This document shows positions 11,163 to 23,366 of a DNA stretch of 64,000 bases, piece by piece. The notes below the pieces were generated by a model that saw nothing but the letters and a program-made list of their open reading frames with translations, did no database searches and was not told the origin of the DNA. The stretch is taken from contig JARKIF010000013.1 in the NCBI GenBank assembly GCA_029378245.1, forward strand, positions 1 through 64,000, written 5' to 3'. A program made the translations under genes and the position numbers. The first letter of the stretch is position 1. Each line of letters begins with the position of its first letter. Origin of the DNA: Roridomyces roridus (taxonomy: Eukaryota > Basidiomycota > Agaricomycetes > Agaricales > Mycenaceae).

Positions 11163-12041
11163 TCAAAGCCCCGGACATCCATTCCTATCTATCCAAGTAT
11201 CTTGCTTATTTATCTAGAATTACCTACCCCTTCCTCGTACCTTCTTTGGATAACAACTATCTTGTATGTACCCAGATCATCGCAAGGATGAATTGTACTC
11301 ATCGTATCCTTCGAATTCGATCGTGAATCTTTGAAACCCATACCATCCCTGTGTGTCTGGTTTCAGTATGGTGGTCCACATGGCCGGCTATCTCGGTTGG
11401 ATACTTGCGAGTCAAAGAGATGGAATTTGCAATCACATTCCATAGAACCGTCCCCTGCGTTGGGCGGGCCATATGACTACCTTTTTCTTCTCCACACTCT
11501 CAAGAACTGGACATCCACTATTGGCCGAGACTCGTCACCGTGGAAGGTGATCGATTGATCAGTGGTCACGGTTCACACCTGGTGGGTGAAACCCCTCACA
11601 CCGGGAGGCTTTCAACGGGCATGTTTACGAGCGCTCGGGTAAGTAACCACATTCATGCCTGATGCGGCCCGGCGAGCCAGTCCCGCGTTCGGTCCGCGGT
11701 AGGGCCTTGTTGACGCCAACTGTATTCCTTTTGCCCCCTTCCACACCCTTGGATTTTTCCATCACGGCTCAGACCGTTTCAACCAGCATGCTTGTTCCCA
11801 TTACGAGAATCCAAGAGCTTCATCCGGGAACCCGCCATGCAGCTCCAGGCCTGGCGGCACGTCGCGCAATTGTCGTGCAAGCCCGAACTGTCAGGTACGC
11901 CTGTGTCAACTTTAGGCTTGAATCTGGAGAGGCAAAGTGAAAGTTCCAAGTTCGGGCTAGTTTCTTCTCCGTGGGCTTCTCGACCCATTGCAAGATTAAA
12001 AGCCACCCGCTTCCCCCACTCGTATCTGCTTCATCCGCACT
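11163..12041. other. Intergenic region
   Basis: About 880 bases without recognisable coding sequence. Nothing noteworthy beyond the probable promoter of the next gene. Confidence 0.4.
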
Positions 12042-13698
12042 ATGAAACTGGCTTCATTCTTCGTCTACTTGTTCGTTCTCGCTCTCGCTACCGCTTCCAG
12101 CGCAGCCCATCCTCGTCAACACTTGGACCTTGCAGCGCGACAAACGCAACCACAGCCTCCAACTGGTCTCAACAATACCGACTTGGAAAAGTCGTTCCAA
12201 TCACTGTGTTCGACGTCGAGCTCTGCGACTGGGCAGAATGCCATTCAAGCCGATATCAAATTCGCAACCACTGTCTGGCAATTACTCAGCGTAAGTCCCA
12301 ATTTCAATAACTAACCCTTGCCACTCACATGCGCTGGTACAGGAAGGACTCCTTTTGGGTCAACTCAACCTTGGTCCATGCAGCGGTCCTACGCCAAGCA
12401 TGCAGGGGGCGTATAATTCCATGATTCAGGTATGTTGACGTGCAACCAGCACGGATCCCCTCTGATATGCCGGTTCTTAGTCGTGGAACAATGTTCTCGC
12501 GAGCTCCCAAGCTACCGCCGTGAAGACGGCGACATATGCAACTCAATTCACTTCACAGATCATGCCCTTGTCGCCAACAAGACAGGAAATATCCCCACCC
12601 CCCTTTCTCAGCAAGTGCTCGCCAATTACAGCGCAGTAAGAATTGAGCCTATTGACCGAGCAATTTATGAATGATTTCAGATGGCCAACTCGCTTGAAGC
12701 AAGCGCCCAAGCTACATCGCAACAGTTCACTGATGTGATGAACACATTCAACGCCTTTCTCGACCTCACCGGGGAATGTGCGGCCATCATGAGAGCTAAC
12801 CCGGGCAAGTATCCCATCGGCTTCTTCCGCCGGCAAACTCAGGCTGGGAGTCAATATGCAGCTCTGCAAACTCAGATTTCCGGGTTCGTGTATTTATATT
12901 TCTCTTTTATTGTCATTCGAGGTGTAATGCCACTTCGAGCAGATATACCACGACGCTGTCGGCGCTGGGTGCTGCAATCAAGACAACGGGTTTGGCAACG
13001 AGCCGGCGGTTTCGCTTTTCTCGCAATTTGCTCCTGCGGTCCTGGTGCGTCCATTAAGATATCCGCGGTTCCATTTGATTGCTAAAGCGAATATCAGGTA
13101 CCGGGAGTGGCCGCTGTGGCAGACCCAACCGCTTATACCACCGTCGCAAGCAACCTGAACCGTATGTGATTCATGAACCCAAAGACAATTACCTCTATTC
13201 ACACATGTACAGGCACAATCTCAACTTCAAAATGCCTTGATCCAACTTGGCATGAGCGATCAAATGACACAGAGCATGAGCGCACAGGTCCAGAGTTTCT
13301 CTTCCATTTGGAGCGCGGTGCGGAGCGACTGCGAGGAAATTGCGCAGTATATCACGTTTGCTGAACCTTTGGCCGAGATTGTGCGTTCTCCTGTCTTTCG
13401 ACTTTCCGAGTCCGACATTATTTCGTAGCCACAAGCTTTTTGGGCAACGCTGACCGGAGTGACCTGTGTGTACGAGTCGATGGCTACTGGGATGCAAAAG
13501 GTTCGTTCAATTTCACCTTCGCGTCACGAATAATGGTTGACCGGAATTATACAGTACGCCACCGGGCTCGCAAGCTCTGGCTTCCCCAAAGCGAAACGCG
13601 CGTCGAAAGATGAATCGGCCAACTTTGCAGATCAACTACACGCTGAGGTTCAAGCACTCGTGTCGTCTGCGCGGGAGCAAGCCAGGAACTACAATTAA
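12042..13698 (+). CDS. Secreted helix-rich protein of unknown family (reading frame broken twice)
   Basis: Nine exons fit good splice sites: 12042-12290, 12343-12429, 12481-12635, 12681-12887, 12943-13044, 13098-13161, 13213-13380, 13429-13500, 13555-13698. A signal peptide (KLASFFVYLFVLALATASSA) leads into a mature chain dominated by predicted long helices rich in A, S, T, Q and N, with a short hydrophobic segment near the C-terminus (WATLTGVTCVYESM). I do not recognise the family. Two lesions: exon 3 is 155 nt and changes frame, one base short at a run of six C (12598-12603), and the exon 6/7 junction is out of phase. In the truncated relative at 15.7-16.3 kb the equivalent junction is in phase. 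Either assembly errors or a young pseudogene. Its stop lies 23 bases from the convergent GH30 stop. Confidence 0.6.
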
Positions 13699-13721
13699 AT
13701 TCACATACATTCAAATTGTAC

Positions 13722-15218
13722 CTACAACGCAACACCCGTAACCTCGAACGTCATGATCACATTTTGCCCAAAGGACGTTGAAAACTTGGAGCCGCTGAGG
13801 AACGTATCGTTGAACGCAACGTACTGATTCCCACTCGACCCAATCTGCGTCGCCCAGCGCTGGACTAGAGCCCCGCTAGTCCCCGGCTTCGAAAACGCGC
13901 TCAAATCAAAGGCAAGAGTCTGTGCCGCAGCCGTATTCACAGCCACGATGACCAGTTTCTGCGCAGACGAATCATACGCAGCGACAGTCCAGGCGCTTCC
14001 ACTGTTGAGGATTGTCATCCCCGGTCGGATGTGCCGCGTAAATTGAGCAAGGACAAAGTACTTTTGCGCCACCGCACCGGTGGTCACCGCGTCGTTGTCA
14101 GCAGCGATGAGACCCCATCCCTGCACGTCGAGGACCTGCCAATAAACCCACGCCGTCGGATGCAGCCAGACGAAATCCAGGATGAGGTTACTCGCGAGCT
14201 GCGCACCCGTAGCGTCGCCTTCGCCGTATTCGCTGTTCCAGATCTTCTTGCCGGCGGCGTGGACGGTCGAGTAGAGCGTGTCGCGGCGTCCGCCACCGTA
14301 TTGGTACCCGTGGACGTTGACGCGGGCGATGGTGGATTTCGCAGTGGAGGAGAGGCCGTTGAACGTGCTCGTCGCAAGGTCGTACGTCTCTTCGTCAGAA
14401 GATGAGACGATGGTGCTTGTAAGACCGCGCGAGTTGAGTTCTGTGCGGAGGAGGGGGATGACGGTGGACATCGTGCTGACGTCAAAGTGACATCCCTCTT
14501 GAGTGCCAGAGGGGCCGACCCAGTAGGTGGCCTGAACGAAGGATTAGAACACGAAAACGAGCATAGTGAGCAGACGCACCGAGGGCTCGTTGAATGCCTC
14601 CACTGACGCAAAAGTGACGCCCCAGCTCTGCTTCGCACGGGCAGCGATGTTGGCAAGGTATATCGCATGTTGGTCGTAGTTCCACGACTCGAGGTTGTCA
14701 CTCGAGCCGTCAGTCGAGCCGGCGGGATTGAGGTTGTACGTCATCCACCACACAGGCGAGTTGGAGAACAACTCGGCTATGGCACCGCGAGCCACCGCCA
14801 AGGTGAGCATATTGCGCTGGTTGGCGTCGACCGTCCACGTCCAGCTAGTCGATGTCGGATCGGTGTTGTTCCAATTGAGCCAAAACGTGTCCATCTCGCG
14901 GGATGGAATCATGGTCGACGGGAGCTGGATGCTGTCACCGTCCGGATCGACATTCTTGCTCGTTGCTCCTGCGTTGTAGCGCACGATATTGAGACCCAGC
15001 CCGGGAAGAGTGTGGCCGTTGAACGTGACAGTATTGAGAGTGAAGAAGACGTCGGCGAGGGCCGCTTGGTTGCCGAATGCCTTGGCCCACCAAGCGAGGG
15101 AAGTGCCCCAGCCCTCCCAGGTACCGAAATTCGTCGACGGGACAAACGTGGTGGTGTTCTGCCCGAGGGCGAGCCTCGCGGCGAGGGCCAGAGCCAGGAG
15201 GGTGGTATGAGAACGCAT
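13722..15218 (-). CDS. GH30 glycoside hydrolase, endo-beta-1,6-galactanase type
   Basis: Two exons on the minus strand (15218-14580, 14531-13722), 482 residues. A signal peptide (TTLLALALAARLALG) is followed by FGTWEGWGTSLAWWAKAFG, the family's opening motif. The acid/base Glu is in SVEAFNEPS and the nucleophile in KIWNSEYGEGD, after a conserved NVHGY; a QVLDVQGWGL-type strand and the C-terminal beta domain follow. These motifs match GH30 subfamily 5, which cuts beta-1,6-galactan side chains of arabinogalactan proteins; subfamily is from pattern recognition. The ATG at 15218 is preferred over upstream in-frame codons because it starts a clean signal peptide. A TTATAAAC box lies about 30 bases upstream. 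Intact. Confidence 0.85.
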
Positions 15219-15694
15219 CGTTGCGAGAAGGACGTGCAGCAATCTCGGGTTTATAAGTACGGTGTATCGTCGCTAGGAAGAAGGATCATATGGCTTGCTC
15301 ACAGTCATCTGACCGCATCAGGTTCGAGGCGGCGGCAGTAGAAGGCGGCCCGGAGGTTGTTGAAGAGATGGGTAGAACTACCGCCGATGAGACGTTGATG
15401 TGGTCCAGCGTCGTCGTGGTCGTATGACTGAGCACGGATGGCTGTCCGGGGCCGACCTGAAGATATCTGTCTGAGGAGAGTGGTTAACTATCCGAGAGAA
15501 GGTGCCCATGCGTAGGAATGGAATGGTGGGCAACCCGGCGTCAATGCACCCCGAGATCCGTTGGAGATGGTGGTGGTCAAGAGGAAAGCGAGAAGTCACG
15601 CGTCACATGTGACTCGATGCGCTGATGGCGGCCAGCCGCCATACCCGAATAATATTCAAGGCAACGATGAAAACGCATAAGAAAAGGCCAAGCT

Positions 15695-16297
15695 TCAAAA
15701 TTGCCCCGTTGTCGCCATCGCCTTGGCACCCTCCACGAGCACGTGTACATCAGCGAGCAGATTTCCCTCAAAGTCATCCCCCGACATCACGTTTGGAAGG
15801 TGGGATGCCGGAGGATGCCACACCATTCGCGTACTGAAAATGAGTGAGGATTCAGAAGTCCGCACGGGTACTAGGAGTTGGAGGAGGAAGCTCACAGTCT
15901 GCCATGGGCTCGTACATGCAGGTCACATTATTCATCGTCTTCCAGAAAATGAGCGGCTACATGTCAGCTGTCAGTGGGCTGAATCCAGGAACAAGAACAA
16001 GACCACTCACCATCGCACCAAACCCTTCCGCAAACCCAATAAAGGCTGCCACCTCCCGACAATCGCTGCGCACGGCATGCCAAATGGCGGTGAAGCTCCC
16101 AACTTGACCTCGGAAGTTCTGCGTGAGCTCGTCGCTCACTTCGACGTGCGACGTTCTTTGCTGGAGTTGAGATTGTGCGGCTTGCAGAGAAGGTGATCAT
16201 CACGAGACGGGGTACATGGATGGATCAACAGAGTACCTACAGGCGAGATTGGATGCGACGGTCTTGTAAGCAGTTGGGTCGGCGACGGCTGATACCC
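15695..16297 (-). pseudogene. 5'-truncated copy of the 12.0-13.7 kb secreted protein gene
   Basis: On the minus strand the exons GVSAVADPTAYKTVASNL, AAQSQLQQ...SDELTQNF...AVRSDCREVAAFIGFAEGF, PLIFWKTMNNVTCMYEPM and YANGVASSGIPPSKR align exon by exon with the last four exons of the 12042-13698 gene, introns at the same places. No sequence upstream of 16297 matches the first five exons, so the copy lacks its signal peptide and N-terminal two thirds. Its last exon also changes frame at a run of five C/G (15778-15782): the first frame stops early and another frame restores the C-terminal similarity. A dead partial duplication, on the opposite strand from its relative and just upstream of GH30. 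Confidence 0.7.
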
Positions 16298-17418
16298 CTG
16301 ACACCAAGTGGGAGTCAGATGAAGAAGAGGTGAGTAAATTGAAAAGACGAAAACTTACAAGAGCCCAGAAGCAGAGACCGGTAACAGACCAACTCGTATC
16401 CAGGACAATACTAGTCGACAGGTGGATCCCGAAGTGTGCGTGACGGCCAGAATTATTCGATAATTTCCGATACCAGCGGTGGCAACTTGGGCAAACCGTT
16501 GCCGGACTGTAGAGCGCCGTGTGGTCGCTGGTGGTGCGGAAGGAGGAGTGATGTGTGACCCGTATGTGTCACATCAAATTGCCCTTCTTCCCGACGATTC
16601 TGCATCGATTTCAAAGGCCGGTCGGTCCTCTGCGAAATCGACGACATCGCAGACCTCACTCACGAATCACCACTGAGCGGTCTAGAGTCTACACCGGCGA
16701 GGGTCAGGCGTCAGCTCCTCTTGGTGTCTGGGACTCGTCGGCCACTTAGGCCCGACTCCCATCGACGTCACCCTGGCCAGCCATCGAACGAATACGAATC
16801 GGCTCGCATCACCCCTTCATGTCCTCAGACTTCGTCTTCTTTCATCTGGGTCGGTTTGAGCATGCCCGGAAGACAGGCAGCCCACACGTCGGTACACGTG
16901 TCCGGCTGTCGCACAAAGATTTCGATCTCGATCCTGTAGCCGTCTCCTATCATCAAGGACCCTCCGACGCCCATGTCTTTGATGTCATCCGCACCGGGAA
17001 CAAGGAGCCAGCGTTACTTCCCATCGGCTACCAGATAACTTCCTTATTCTCGATGAGGACAAAGACTTACCTATTCAATCCATGGAGAAGTATCAACGAA
17101 AGAACTTGCGTTTTCTGAACGCGCTTTTCGTTTCATTTCAATTCCATCCCAACTGAGGTTGGCCCAGTAACTCATTGCAGCGTCTCGATCCCGAGCTCGA
17201 TGAATAGGATCCGGTGGCAGCTGGCATCAAATCGCGTGCGCCGCTCTTGTTCTTTTCAAACTGATGCGGGTGCAGATACTTGGCGGACATTGTGGGCTTC
17301 TGTGTACACATCCAATTCCGCCAACCAGGTCCGTAACGACCGTTCCTCGACGGACCACAAGGGCGTTACAGCATCGCTCATATTTAACTCTCCTCCCCTG
17401 ATAGCTGCCACGAACGAC
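16298..17418. other. Intergenic region
   Basis: About 1.1 kb. A 99-codon ORF (plus strand, 16819-17118) and an ORF from 17200 read without recognisable domains; I do not call them. Confidence 0.35.
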
Positions 17419-20400
17419 ATGTCATCCCCCTCTCCTCCTACTACCCCCATGCTAGACGCCGTTGGCGCATGGCACAACAAACTCACGACTCGCGTCTACG
17501 AGGAGAAAGATTATTACACCCTCGGCAGCTTGTACCCGCCGAAGCTACGTCCCAGGACAGGCAATTTTGATCAACGCGCCACGATGAAAAAGGCTTTGGA
17601 AATATCCGGTAGGATATAGCAGTTTGTCCTCTTGTGCAAACCTTGGCTGAACAAATTTAGGCAAACAGGATTTGGCCGAAATGCGACCCGTTTACAGCGA
17701 CCCTCGGAAGCCGGTGAGCCGATTCATATATATCCTTAAACTCCGTTGACGAGGCTTTTTTACGCACAGAACGAGGGCGAGCTTCCTCTTAACGGACGCA
17801 CTCGGGACGAGATGCGACAGGTGGCAAAGGAGACGGAAGATCCGGCTGTAGCCGAAGAATTTGCGGCTTTATTGAGCCATATGGCTGCGGATCACAGAAT
17901 CGCCTTCCGCGCTCAAGCCTCACAGATGTACGAAGGGCAAGCCATCCGAGTTCGACGGAAATGGGCTGCGACGGACCCCACCATCGCCGACCATCTTTTC
18001 CAGTCGCTGATGAACTACGCTTTCGTTCTCGCCTGGCAGCAGCGACACGCCGAAGCCGTAGAAGCCACTCACGAGGCGATCGTGCTTCAGCGTCAGCTGC
18101 TGGAGACGTCCACGTCCACGAACTCGGACTCGGATCCCTCTGCCACAAAGCGTCTCGCCGACTCGCTCGAAAATTTCAGTGTACATCTGTCGTCGGTGGG
18201 TCGCCCCAAAGAGGCTTTACGCGCGCAGGAAGAAGCAGTCGAAGTGTGGCGTACGCTGACTTTAAAGGACCACAATCTCAAGGATGGTCTCGTATCTGCA
18301 CTGGATGATTACTCGTCCCAGCTCTCCTCACTTGGACGACACGACGATGCTCAGCTCGCCTTGCAGGAAAGATCAACTCATGTTTCCGAGGGAACACAGC
18401 CGGCGGATTCCGCATCGTGGACATGTCTTCCAACCAAGCGTTTCCTTTCGTCGCTGAAAATTGAACCTATTCGGGACAAGGCAGGGGTTGGTCGGCGTCG
18501 GAAGCGGAAGCCAGTGTCAAGGGCGGCAATATCCCGTGAAGCTAACACGGACTTGCACAAGGACGAAGACGTGTGGTTCAAGAATCCGAGTGGGTATTTT
18601 TGCGTGAACCTTGGCGAATAGACTCATCTCTTGGGTGATAGGACGAGCTCCTGCGGCCAGGAATACAATTGCAGTCATATACTGCGCCACATATACAACG
18701 CCAAGGTAAGTTTCCAATACGTCCAGGCGCGGGATGCTAGTACTTATGTGAAATCTGCTGCAGCGTCACGTCTTCGACTTCACGAAATTCCACATTCATC
18801 CAGAATGCCCCTAGCAGCGGTAGCTCGATATCAGTTCACGACCCTTCCGCAGCTGCCTCGTGGATCGAGGACTATTGGGATGATGAAATACTTGCGGAGG
18901 TCCGGACGAACGGTTGCCAGGGGCCTGTGGCTTGCATGCTTTCTCCAGATGAACCTGCGTTGGCGTTGTTTTTGTTTCCAGATGCATCCTCCCCAGACGA
19001 CACGGTCCTCGATCTAGCCCGCGACCTGGCGGAGTGTTCAGGGTACCCCGTCATGCTCCGAGATGCAGGTGATTATCCGGACTTTGCTGTTCTACTGTGA
19101 GGTCGCTCCTTTAAAATGACTTCTTTGCGCTGATGGCTACGGAGGGATCGCGACGCACACTACCAAACTGCGCGCGTGCATCTGAACAACGCCAACGCCG
19201 ACAGCTCTGGCGATGGGACGGGGCAGGAACCCTCCCGAGACGGGGACATTTTCCGTGAAGAACGCAGTGCTGGTGATCCTGGTGACGACGAGAGACGCCC
19301 TCAAGATGTGCATCCGGGTGACCCCGACGGGATCGGAAGCGCCTTGCAAGGACTGGATCTTCAACCTCCTGACGGCGCGTCATTTGGTGCAGGAGGGGGA
19401 GACGGAGGGGGCGGGGACGACGGAGCCGCTTCATCTATTGACGCCAATTGGGACAGCCCGAAGCACAGCACGAAAATCAAACTCCATCTCAAAGTCAACG
19501 AGGATCGTACGTGTACGGTCACCGTGGGTTACGACTTCCAAGTACGGCGCGTTCAACATATATTCTCATGCTCACATTTCGTATCGTATCAGTTCTCGAT
19601 CCACCCCAAAGAGACAAGTGCGCCGGTACCGGGTGATCCAGGCCTGTCAATTTTTCGGCCTGAAGTCATCGCTCGCGCAGACTTTCACATTGTCACACCG
19701 CCGGGGAGGGCCGCAATCGATCGTTCGTATGCCAGTCTCGGATTTACAGCGCACCGGAGCAGGTCCATTCTTCGTCGAGAAAAGTATGTATACCCCTCGT
19801 TCTTCGCGGTTCATGATCATTGATTTGGCTATATTCCTTTTAGCATTCCTCGAGGAAACGAAGCCCCAGGGCGGATATACAATGAAATCCGGCAGAAAAA
19901 GTTTGAAAAGGGCTTTCAAGGGACTGCAGGATGGTCACAGAACAGCCCGACCGTTACTGGAACACTACACGCACGCAAAACCGAGACCAAGACCATCTCA
20001 GCTATGGATGATAGGGTACGAGGTCAAGTTCGTTGCGTGTGCTCGTTGTACTTGAATCTTCGCAAGGTTATGCCAAACTGCTGGGTTCGCCCTGTGGTGG
20101 GACCCGAATGGGATAAGGGCGACATATCCTACTCCTCGTACAATTACGAGTACGAGTGGCAGGACAAGTTGTTGAATTACCCGCGCGCACCAGGTGAAGC
20201 CATGGAGTTCAAAGTAGGCATCGGTATAAACCTTCGCCCAGAGGTGGGTGTCATTCAGTTTCAATTCTTCGTCCATTTCTGACCGTCTCTATCTATCTAG
20301 GGTTCGCTTCCCAGAATATCGTTCGTGACTCAAAACCAAACTCTCATCTGGGTGTCGGATCCGAAGACGAGAGCAAAGACACGTGGAATTCTTGTGCTCA

Positions 20401-20878
20401 TGAACGTGAGTAGTCTTTGTTTCGTCTTCAGAAATTTGAATCTCGTTCATTCAATGTTGTACCAGAGTCCTTTCAATAACATCCAGACCTCCCGTCCACA
20501 ATACATCGACGAGGAGCAGGAGATAGACTTGCAGCGGGGATCACCAGTGGAATCGGAAGGTTGGTCTCTGCCTTCATTACCTGAAGCCTACTCACCACAC
20601 TTCCTCATGCAGGTCTCGGCAAGCCCGGGACAATATCCCTGTCGATAGCCCAAGTCGAAAAACCGGCTCCCCGAAGACTTCCGAGGCTCACGACGTTTAA
20701 GTTTTACAAGCCGATATCCCACCCAATGGACCTCACGCTGCGTGAGTACTTGGTACGGGGTTGGGATGTGGACCAGGAGAAGTGGGGGAGGGTTATAGGA
20801 TGGCCTGACCTTGACAAGGATTTCCATGCCGCCTATGAAAGCGACCCAGTTTGGACGTTGAAATTTCCCGATATGTAG
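17419..20878 (+). CDS. Large hypothetical protein with TPR-like repeats (12 exons)
   Basis: Exons 17419-17608, 17661-17713, 17770-18589, 18642-18705, 18764-19096, 19145-19541, 19593-19783, 19844-20015, 20067-20243, 20301-20405, 20466-20559, 20613-20878; every junction is GT-AG and in phase, giving 953 residues. Residues ~150-290 show tandem helix pairs (AFVLAWQQRHAEAVEATHEA; SSVGRPKEALRAQEEAVEVW; SSLGRHDDAQLALQE), spaced like tetratricopeptide repeats. The middle has an acidic globular block (ALALFLFPDASSPDDTV, CSGYPVMLRDAGDYPDF) and a Gly/Asp-rich linker. The C-terminal ~400 residues look beta-rich (TKIKLHLKVNEDRTCTVTV; YSSYNYEYEWQDK). No signal peptide or membrane span. I do not recognise the C-terminal domain; TPRs suggest a protein-binding scaffold. 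Confidence 0.7.
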
Positions 20879-21894
20879 TGTGTCCTTCACAATCAAGTCT
20901 GCCTGCTTCCTCCCATGCCATGGTATATGCTGCAATCGATGAAATTTGAATTTGAATTTGAACGAGGGTGGGTCTGTGTCAATGGTTTAAATCAAAGGCA
21001 GGCAATGAGTCTGCACGCGGGTTCGCGCGCTACGACACGATCGTGGATATCCGATGTCTATGACGATGAATTCATCTTCAAGGCCAGGTTGAAGAAGACT
21101 CACGGTGGACTCAACCCTATCATGCCTGATGAATCAGTGATGATGGGGATGGCGAAAGTGAGGTAAGTACTGGTTCGGCACACTGGTTCCCTTGATTATG
21201 GAGTGGACGCACGGTAAGAGACGACAACCAAAACGAGGAGGATGCGCGACTGCATGGTGGGGATGTCGGTAACGAGATTTGTGGGTTCTGTGAGTAGCTG
21301 CCAAGGTCTAGCTCACCACTACTTATACCTACGACGACAATGGGCGGACAAAACAAGGTCCTCATTTTGGTCCTCATGGGGACGTGCACTGGTTATGTGG
21401 ATTTCAACCAGACACAAAGCAGACAACTAGAAAGAAGCTCCTTGTTTGGAACAAGCCACGGTGCCGTCACGGCCGTAGTTCGGCAAGGACGGCATCAGCA
21501 TCGGGCCGGCCCCTTCGCCAGTAACCGACGAAACGCCGATCATTGTCCGATTAACATGTCCGACGGGCTCCGACGGAGCACCGGCGCATCACCCGTGGGG
21601 TTTTCACAAATGAGAGACAAATGAGTCTCGTTGCCACAGAGTCGATGAGTAACCGGGTACTTGAACTTGCATCCAATGCATTGCTGAACACGACAGACTT
21701 GGGACGCACCGAGTCTTTGCCGCGCCTGCAACGCGCCTGAGAAGATGGAGCAAAGATGGAGCGGCAAGCCGCCGCAAAAGTGCACCGCGATCGACTTGCC
21801 ACGCGTCAATCACGCCAAGCCCTGATTGACCAATAAATACCCGGAGGATACAAATTCTTCCCTACGCCCTCTCTCCCTCCCACACCTGCTCTCG
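20879..21894. other. Intergenic region
   Basis: About 1 kb without a supported gene. A short (GAATTT)n-like run lies near 20942-20962. The 20915-21166 ORF has no start context or partner exon I can defend. Confidence 0.35.
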
Positions 21895-22245
21895 ATGGCC
21901 ACCGTCGGCCACGTCGCCTGCGAGCTTCTCCTCAGCTTCGTGGTGTCTTTCACCCTCACTTGGGCCCTCCTCCCGGTGCTCGGCCTCCAGGCAGCGCCGC
22001 TTGCCGTCCTCCGTGTGACCGGCTTTTTCACGGTCGTCGTCTTTACCTCCGTTGATGGGATGCTGGAGGTGTTTTTGAGGAGATCTGAGAAGGATGTGGA
22101 GGAGAAGGTGGAGGGATCCGAGAACCCCCAATTCAAGCTCCAGCCGAGGGTCATGTGGGACGCCGAACTTGGGGGCGCGAAGACTCGAAAGGCGTGTTAT
22201 GATTCATGGTGCGCTATACTTCTGCGGCGTTGTGGTCCCATCTAA
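21895..22245 (+). CDS. Small hypothetical membrane protein
   Basis: Single exon of 116 residues starting MATVGHVACELLLSF. Two hydrophobic helices (about residues 8-33 and 38-58: LLLSFVVSFTLTWALLPVLG and VLRVTGFFTVVVFTSV) precede a charged cytosolic-looking tail (RRSEKDVEEKVEG). The ATG context is good (CTCGATGGCC), a pyrimidine-rich leader and an AATAAATA box (about 21832) lie upstream, and the codon use resembles the confirmed genes. No known family recognised. The last ~20 residues (CYDSWCAILLRRCGPI) could be intron-affected. Confidence 0.5.
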   Translation: MATVGHVACELLLSFVVSFTLTWALLPVLGLQAAPLAVLRVTGFFTVVVFTSVDGMLEVFLRRSEKDVEEKVEGSENPQFKLQPRVMWDAELGGAKTRKACYDSWCAILLRRCGPI

Positions 22246-23310
22246 CTGGCCTATTTATCTCAATTCCAGACACTCCCTGACACTCTTGCCTCGTATGAGT
22301 CTTTATCTCTCTTGGGCTTACCGGGTTTTTTGGGCCATTGGGCGGGGACGGCTGTCTGTCTGTCCGAATCTTTTGGGTCGTCTGTAATTGCCACCACGCC
22401 ACGGAGAACTTTCTGGTAACGCGAAACAATTCAATACAGTCGACCTTCGTTTTCTCAGTCTGCGTCCTGCGTCTGCGCCAAGACCATCCGTTCTTGTATG
22501 TAAGTCATTGATTCGGTTGGTGTCAAATCGCCTGTTCGCTCCAGGCGCGAGCCATAGTCTATCGGGTTCATGTTTTCGTCCTATGGTCTCGGATCTTGTC
22601 CCAACCTCATCATCGGTCAGTCTGTATGCAACGGCAAACTCTGGCATTCCGAGGCGTTGAATGCGATCGACCTTGGTTCGCTAAACGGCCGAATCTGCGA
22701 GTCAAGGTCGAGGATTACCCCACGGCGAGCAAGACCAGCTGTTACCTGGAGCGTCTTTGATCCAAACTCTGAGTGCAGGCTCCCTTTGATGTTTTCTGGT
22801 CTTGGTCCTCCGTCACCAGAGCGGCGCCACGTCGAACGGTGCTCCTGACAGGAGGTAAAGCCACCGACCGTGATCTTCACTTTTTGCAGCTCCGCCAAGT
22901 TTCGAAGTCTGCTCATGTATCCAGATTCAACAAACGCGGCTCAGACTCGTTGAATTCAGGTTTCTCGTTGTTCCTGGCTTCCGCGTAATTTGCTGCGTCC
23001 CTTAATTCAAGAGAAACGACGAACGCCGAACACTTGAACGGGTCCACCAACGCCGTTTCAAAAGTTCACGAAATCCCGCCCGAACCAATACAACGGTGAT
23101 CGAATTTGCACGGAAGTCCGCGTCCTGGAACAACCCCCGCCATTCAAATTTCCTGTACGATTCGGGCAAGTGCGTTCTTGGCTTTCCCTTGGGACCTTGT
23201 CTGGCGCCTGCGGCAGGGTCGGGAGACATTAATTAACGGCATCAACTCAATTCCTTGGCCACTATATATATGTGTATCAACTCCTTGTGGTTTGAGCCCG
23301 CCGCAATGCA
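22246..23310. other. Intergenic region
   Basis: About 1.1 kb with no supported gene; short overlapping frames only. Confidence 0.4.
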
Positions 23311-23318
23311 TATAAAAG
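23311..23318 (+). promoter_or_regulatory. TATA box of the small secreted protein gene
   Basis: TATAAAAG, 49 bases before the ATG at 23367. An alternating TATATATA stretch lies about 45 bases further upstream. Confidence 0.5.
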
Positions 23319-23366
23319 CGGGACGCCCGCAACATGCCCTCCCACTTCTCCCACCTAGCTTCCCAA

